Assembly (NCBI GenBank): GCA_964555705.1
Contig: CAZKTN010000044.1
Location: 1 to 15,255 of the forward strand
Length of the DNA stretch: 15,255 nt
Direction: 5' to 3'
Origin: ZLKRG44 sp964555705
GTDB lineage: Bacteria; Planctomycetota; Phycisphaerae; Phycisphaerales; SM1A02
Below the pieces are notes generated by a model that was not told the DNA's origin, made no database searches, and saw nothing but the letters and a program-made list of their open reading frames with translations. Position numbers and translations under genes: made by a program. Below, piece by piece: positions 13,755 to 15,255 of this stretch (positions within the stretch are counted from its first letter, which is position 1; each line of letters opens with the position of its first letter).

Positions 13755-14692
13755 TGCGAGGCGTGATGCCTGCGACCACGACGCCATTCCACGCGGATGG
13801 CTCCATCGACCTCGACCGCGTCGCGCGGCATGCTGAGTGGCTCGTGCGCAGCGGATGCAGCGCGCTCGTCACGCCAGGGTCGCTTGGCGAGGGCCAGAGT
13901 CTCGAGGCAGCCGATCGTGTCGACCTGTGGCGGGCGCACATCGCGGGCGCGGGCGATGCGCCCGTGATCGCGGCGATCGGCCACGCGTCCACATCGGGAG
14001 CGTGCGCACTGGCGCGAGCGGCAGCCGACGCCGGATGCCGCGGGCTGATGGTGCTTCCGCCATATGTCCATTCGGGCGACCTGCGCGAGGTGATGGCGCA
14101 TATCGCGTGCGTGTCGCGCGAGACGGGGCTGCCTGCGATGGTCTACAACAACCCCGCCGCGTACCGCGCCGACATCACGCCTCGTGCGATCGCGTCGCTG
14201 GCGGAATCCTGCGATGCGGTGTGCGCCGCCAAGGACTCGTCAGGAGATGTGGCGCGCATTGCGGAGCTTGTGCGAATGGCTGATGCTGGGGACCTCCCCG
14301 AGTCGTTCGCCGCGTGCGTCGGGCTCGATGATGGTGCGCTTGCCGGTGCGCTCGCAGGCGCGGCGGGATGGGTGGCCGGGCTCGTGAACGCGCTGCCGCG
14401 CGAGAGCGTCGTGCTGTGGGAGCGTGCGGTGGCCGCGCTTGGCGGCGACGATCATGCGCGCCGCGAGGCTGCCGCGCTGCACGACTGGTTCCTGCCGCTG
14501 CTCCTGATGGACACCGTGCCCGACTTCGTGCAGCGCATCAAGCTTGTGCAGTCGCGCGTTCGTGGCGATTCGGCATGGGAACGCGTGCGCGCGCCAAGGC
14601 TGGCGCTGGAGGCGCGCGATGCCGCCGACGTGCTCGAGACGCTGGACCGTGCGATGGCGATGCGACCCGAGGTCGGTGGACGGCGCGCGTGA
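13742..14692 (+). CDS. DapA-family lyase, probable 1-pyrroline-4-hydroxy-2-carboxylate deaminase
   Basis: This 316-residue TIM-barrel class I aldolase belongs to the dihydrodipicolinate synthase/N-acetylneuraminate lyase family. The Schiff-base Lys is Lys164 in AAKDSSGD and the partner Tyr is Tyr135 in MVYNNP. The substrate loop reads GSLGEGQSLE instead of the GTTGE common in true DapA, and GWVAGLVNALPRESVVLWE is typical of non-lysine paralogues. Its place directly after the epimerase suggests the deaminase step that turns the cyclic imine of hydroxyproline breakdown into 2-oxoglutarate semialdehyde, but the general family also includes other keto-acid lyases. It overlaps the epimerase by 13 nt and the next gene by GTGA. 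Both active-site residues are intact. Confidence 0.87.
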   Translation: MRSVMRGVMPATTTPFHADGSIDLDRVARHAEWLVRSGCSALVTPGSLGEGQSLEAADRVDLWRAHIAGAGDAPVIAAIGHASTSGACALARAAADAGCRGLMVLPPYVHSGDLREVMAHIACVSRETGLPAMVYNNPAAYRADITPRAIASLAESCDAVCAAKDSSGDVARIAELVRMADAGDLPESFAACVGLDDGALAGALAGAAGWVAGLVNALPRESVVLWERAVAALGGDDHARREAAALHDWFLPLLLMDTVPDFVQRIKLVQSRVRGDSAWERVRAPRLALEARDAADVLETLDRAMAMRPEVGGRRA

Positions 14693-15243
14693 GAGGGATG
14701 GACGGGCACGGCACTGTCCGGTTGGCAGAGTCCTGCGATGGGCAGGTGCCCACGTCGGCGGATCACGTCGGCGCGCGCTGGTCGCCACGTGTCGATGCTG
14801 CGCTGCGTGACGCGCTCCAGGCCGAGATCGATGCATGGTGTGCGGTGTGGGGACTGCCCGAGCTCGCGCAGCGGGTGCGCATCGACGTCAGCGCACGATT
14901 CACCTCGAGCCTAGGACGTGCCTACTACCGCACGTGCTCCATCCGGCTTCACGCGCAGCTGCTTGACCCTGAGCGTGCGCAGCTGCTGCGGGAGGTGCTT
15001 GCCCACGAGGCGGCGCATCTCGCCGCAGACATGCTGCACGGGAGCCGCATCCGTCCGCATGGCCGGGAGTGGCGCGCGACGTTCCGCGCGATCGGGTTCA
15101 CGCCGCGTGTCACGGTGCCTCTCGCGGAGACCGGCATCGTGATGCCCGAGCGCGCGCCGCGCCGGCGCAGACGGCGTCGCCAGCGCGCGGTGGCGCGAAG
15201 GTCGGTCGCGCGCCGCATCATCCAGTGGCTGCTGCCCTTCTGA
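14689..15243 (+). CDS. SprT-like zinc metalloprotease domain protein
   Basis: This protein has 184 residues if GTG 14689 is used, which overlaps the previous TGA as GTGA; ATG 14698 is an in-frame alternative. The core (about 45-140) matches the SprT-like fold: VLAHEAAHLAADML supplies the HExxH zinc and catalytic motif (His106, Glu107, His110), and PHGREWRATFRAIGF provides the third zinc ligand His124 and the usual HGxxW signature. SprT-like proteins (SprT, the SPRTN domain) are linked to DNA-protein crosslink repair in eukaryotes; bacterial roles are poorly known. The C-terminal zinc ribbon seen in some members is missing. It is replaced by a tail of about 30 residues with seven consecutive Arg and a hydrophobic IIQWLLPF end. 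Its coupling to catabolic genes is unexpected. Confidence 0.8.
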   Translation: MRGMDGHGTVRLAESCDGQVPTSADHVGARWSPRVDAALRDALQAEIDAWCAVWGLPELAQRVRIDVSARFTSSLGRAYYRTCSIRLHAQLLDPERAQLLREVLAHEAAHLAADMLHGSRIRPHGREWRATFRAIGFTPRVTVPLAETGIVMPERAPRRRRRRRQRAVARRSVARRIIQWLLPF

Positions 15244-15255
15244 GGGTCGCGCTGC

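Overview
The window is about 15 kb of high-GC bacterial DNA that looks like a planctomycete, most likely of the Phycisphaerae type. The main evidence is a secreted 676-residue protein ending in a paired dockerin-like 'DxNxDxxxxxxxD...LLxxWG' module and carrying a Cys-rich 'CC..VC..xPFCC...WD..C' module, a combination I associate with Phycisphaerae. A DUF1573 protein, a tRNA without encoded CCA and the overall composition agree. A 100-N scaffold gap (2699-2798) shows that this is a draft or metagenome assembly.

Layout. (1) 1-23: the 3' end of a tRNA. (2) 61-798, minus strand: a HigBA-like toxin-antitoxin pair next to the tRNA, with the toxin gene first and a good promoter candidate in front. 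The toxin has no usable start codon in the frame that encodes its conserved N-terminus. (3) 999-6271, minus strand: a four-gene tripartite efflux operon (periplasmic adaptor, ABC ATPase, MacB-type permease, TolC-like outer-membrane lipoprotein) in which every stop overlaps the next start. The assembly gap falls in the signal-peptide region of the TolC gene and is probably an unmerged contig overlap. (4) 6366-8461, minus strand: the secreted dockerin protein and its strong UUCG terminator. (5) 8666-10916: a zinc-less medium-chain dehydrogenase (minus) divergent from a DUF1573 secreted protein (plus), only 28 bp apart. (6) 10989-12644, minus strand: a large-form malic enzyme. (7) 12804-15243, plus strand: a compact operon of a 4-hydroxyproline epimerase/proline racemase, a DapA-family lyase/deaminase and a SprT-like metalloprotease.

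How the genes work together. The efflux genes should build one envelope-spanning pump: the ATPase and permease in the inner membrane, the adaptor across the periplasm and the TolC-like channel in the outer membrane. The epimerase and DapA-family enzyme fit two steps of trans-4-hydroxy-L-proline breakdown to 2-oxoglutarate; the oxidase and semialdehyde dehydrogenase of that route are not in the window. The divergent malic enzyme could draw off the resulting C4 acids, but that is only inference.

I found no CRISPR array, insertion sequence, complete prophage or clearly new multi-gene system. The observations most worth checking are the probable false gap, the toxin N-terminus, the dehydrogenase without zinc ligands, the hydroxyproline/SprT operon, and the pattern of SD-less starts with a TANNNT box just upstream.
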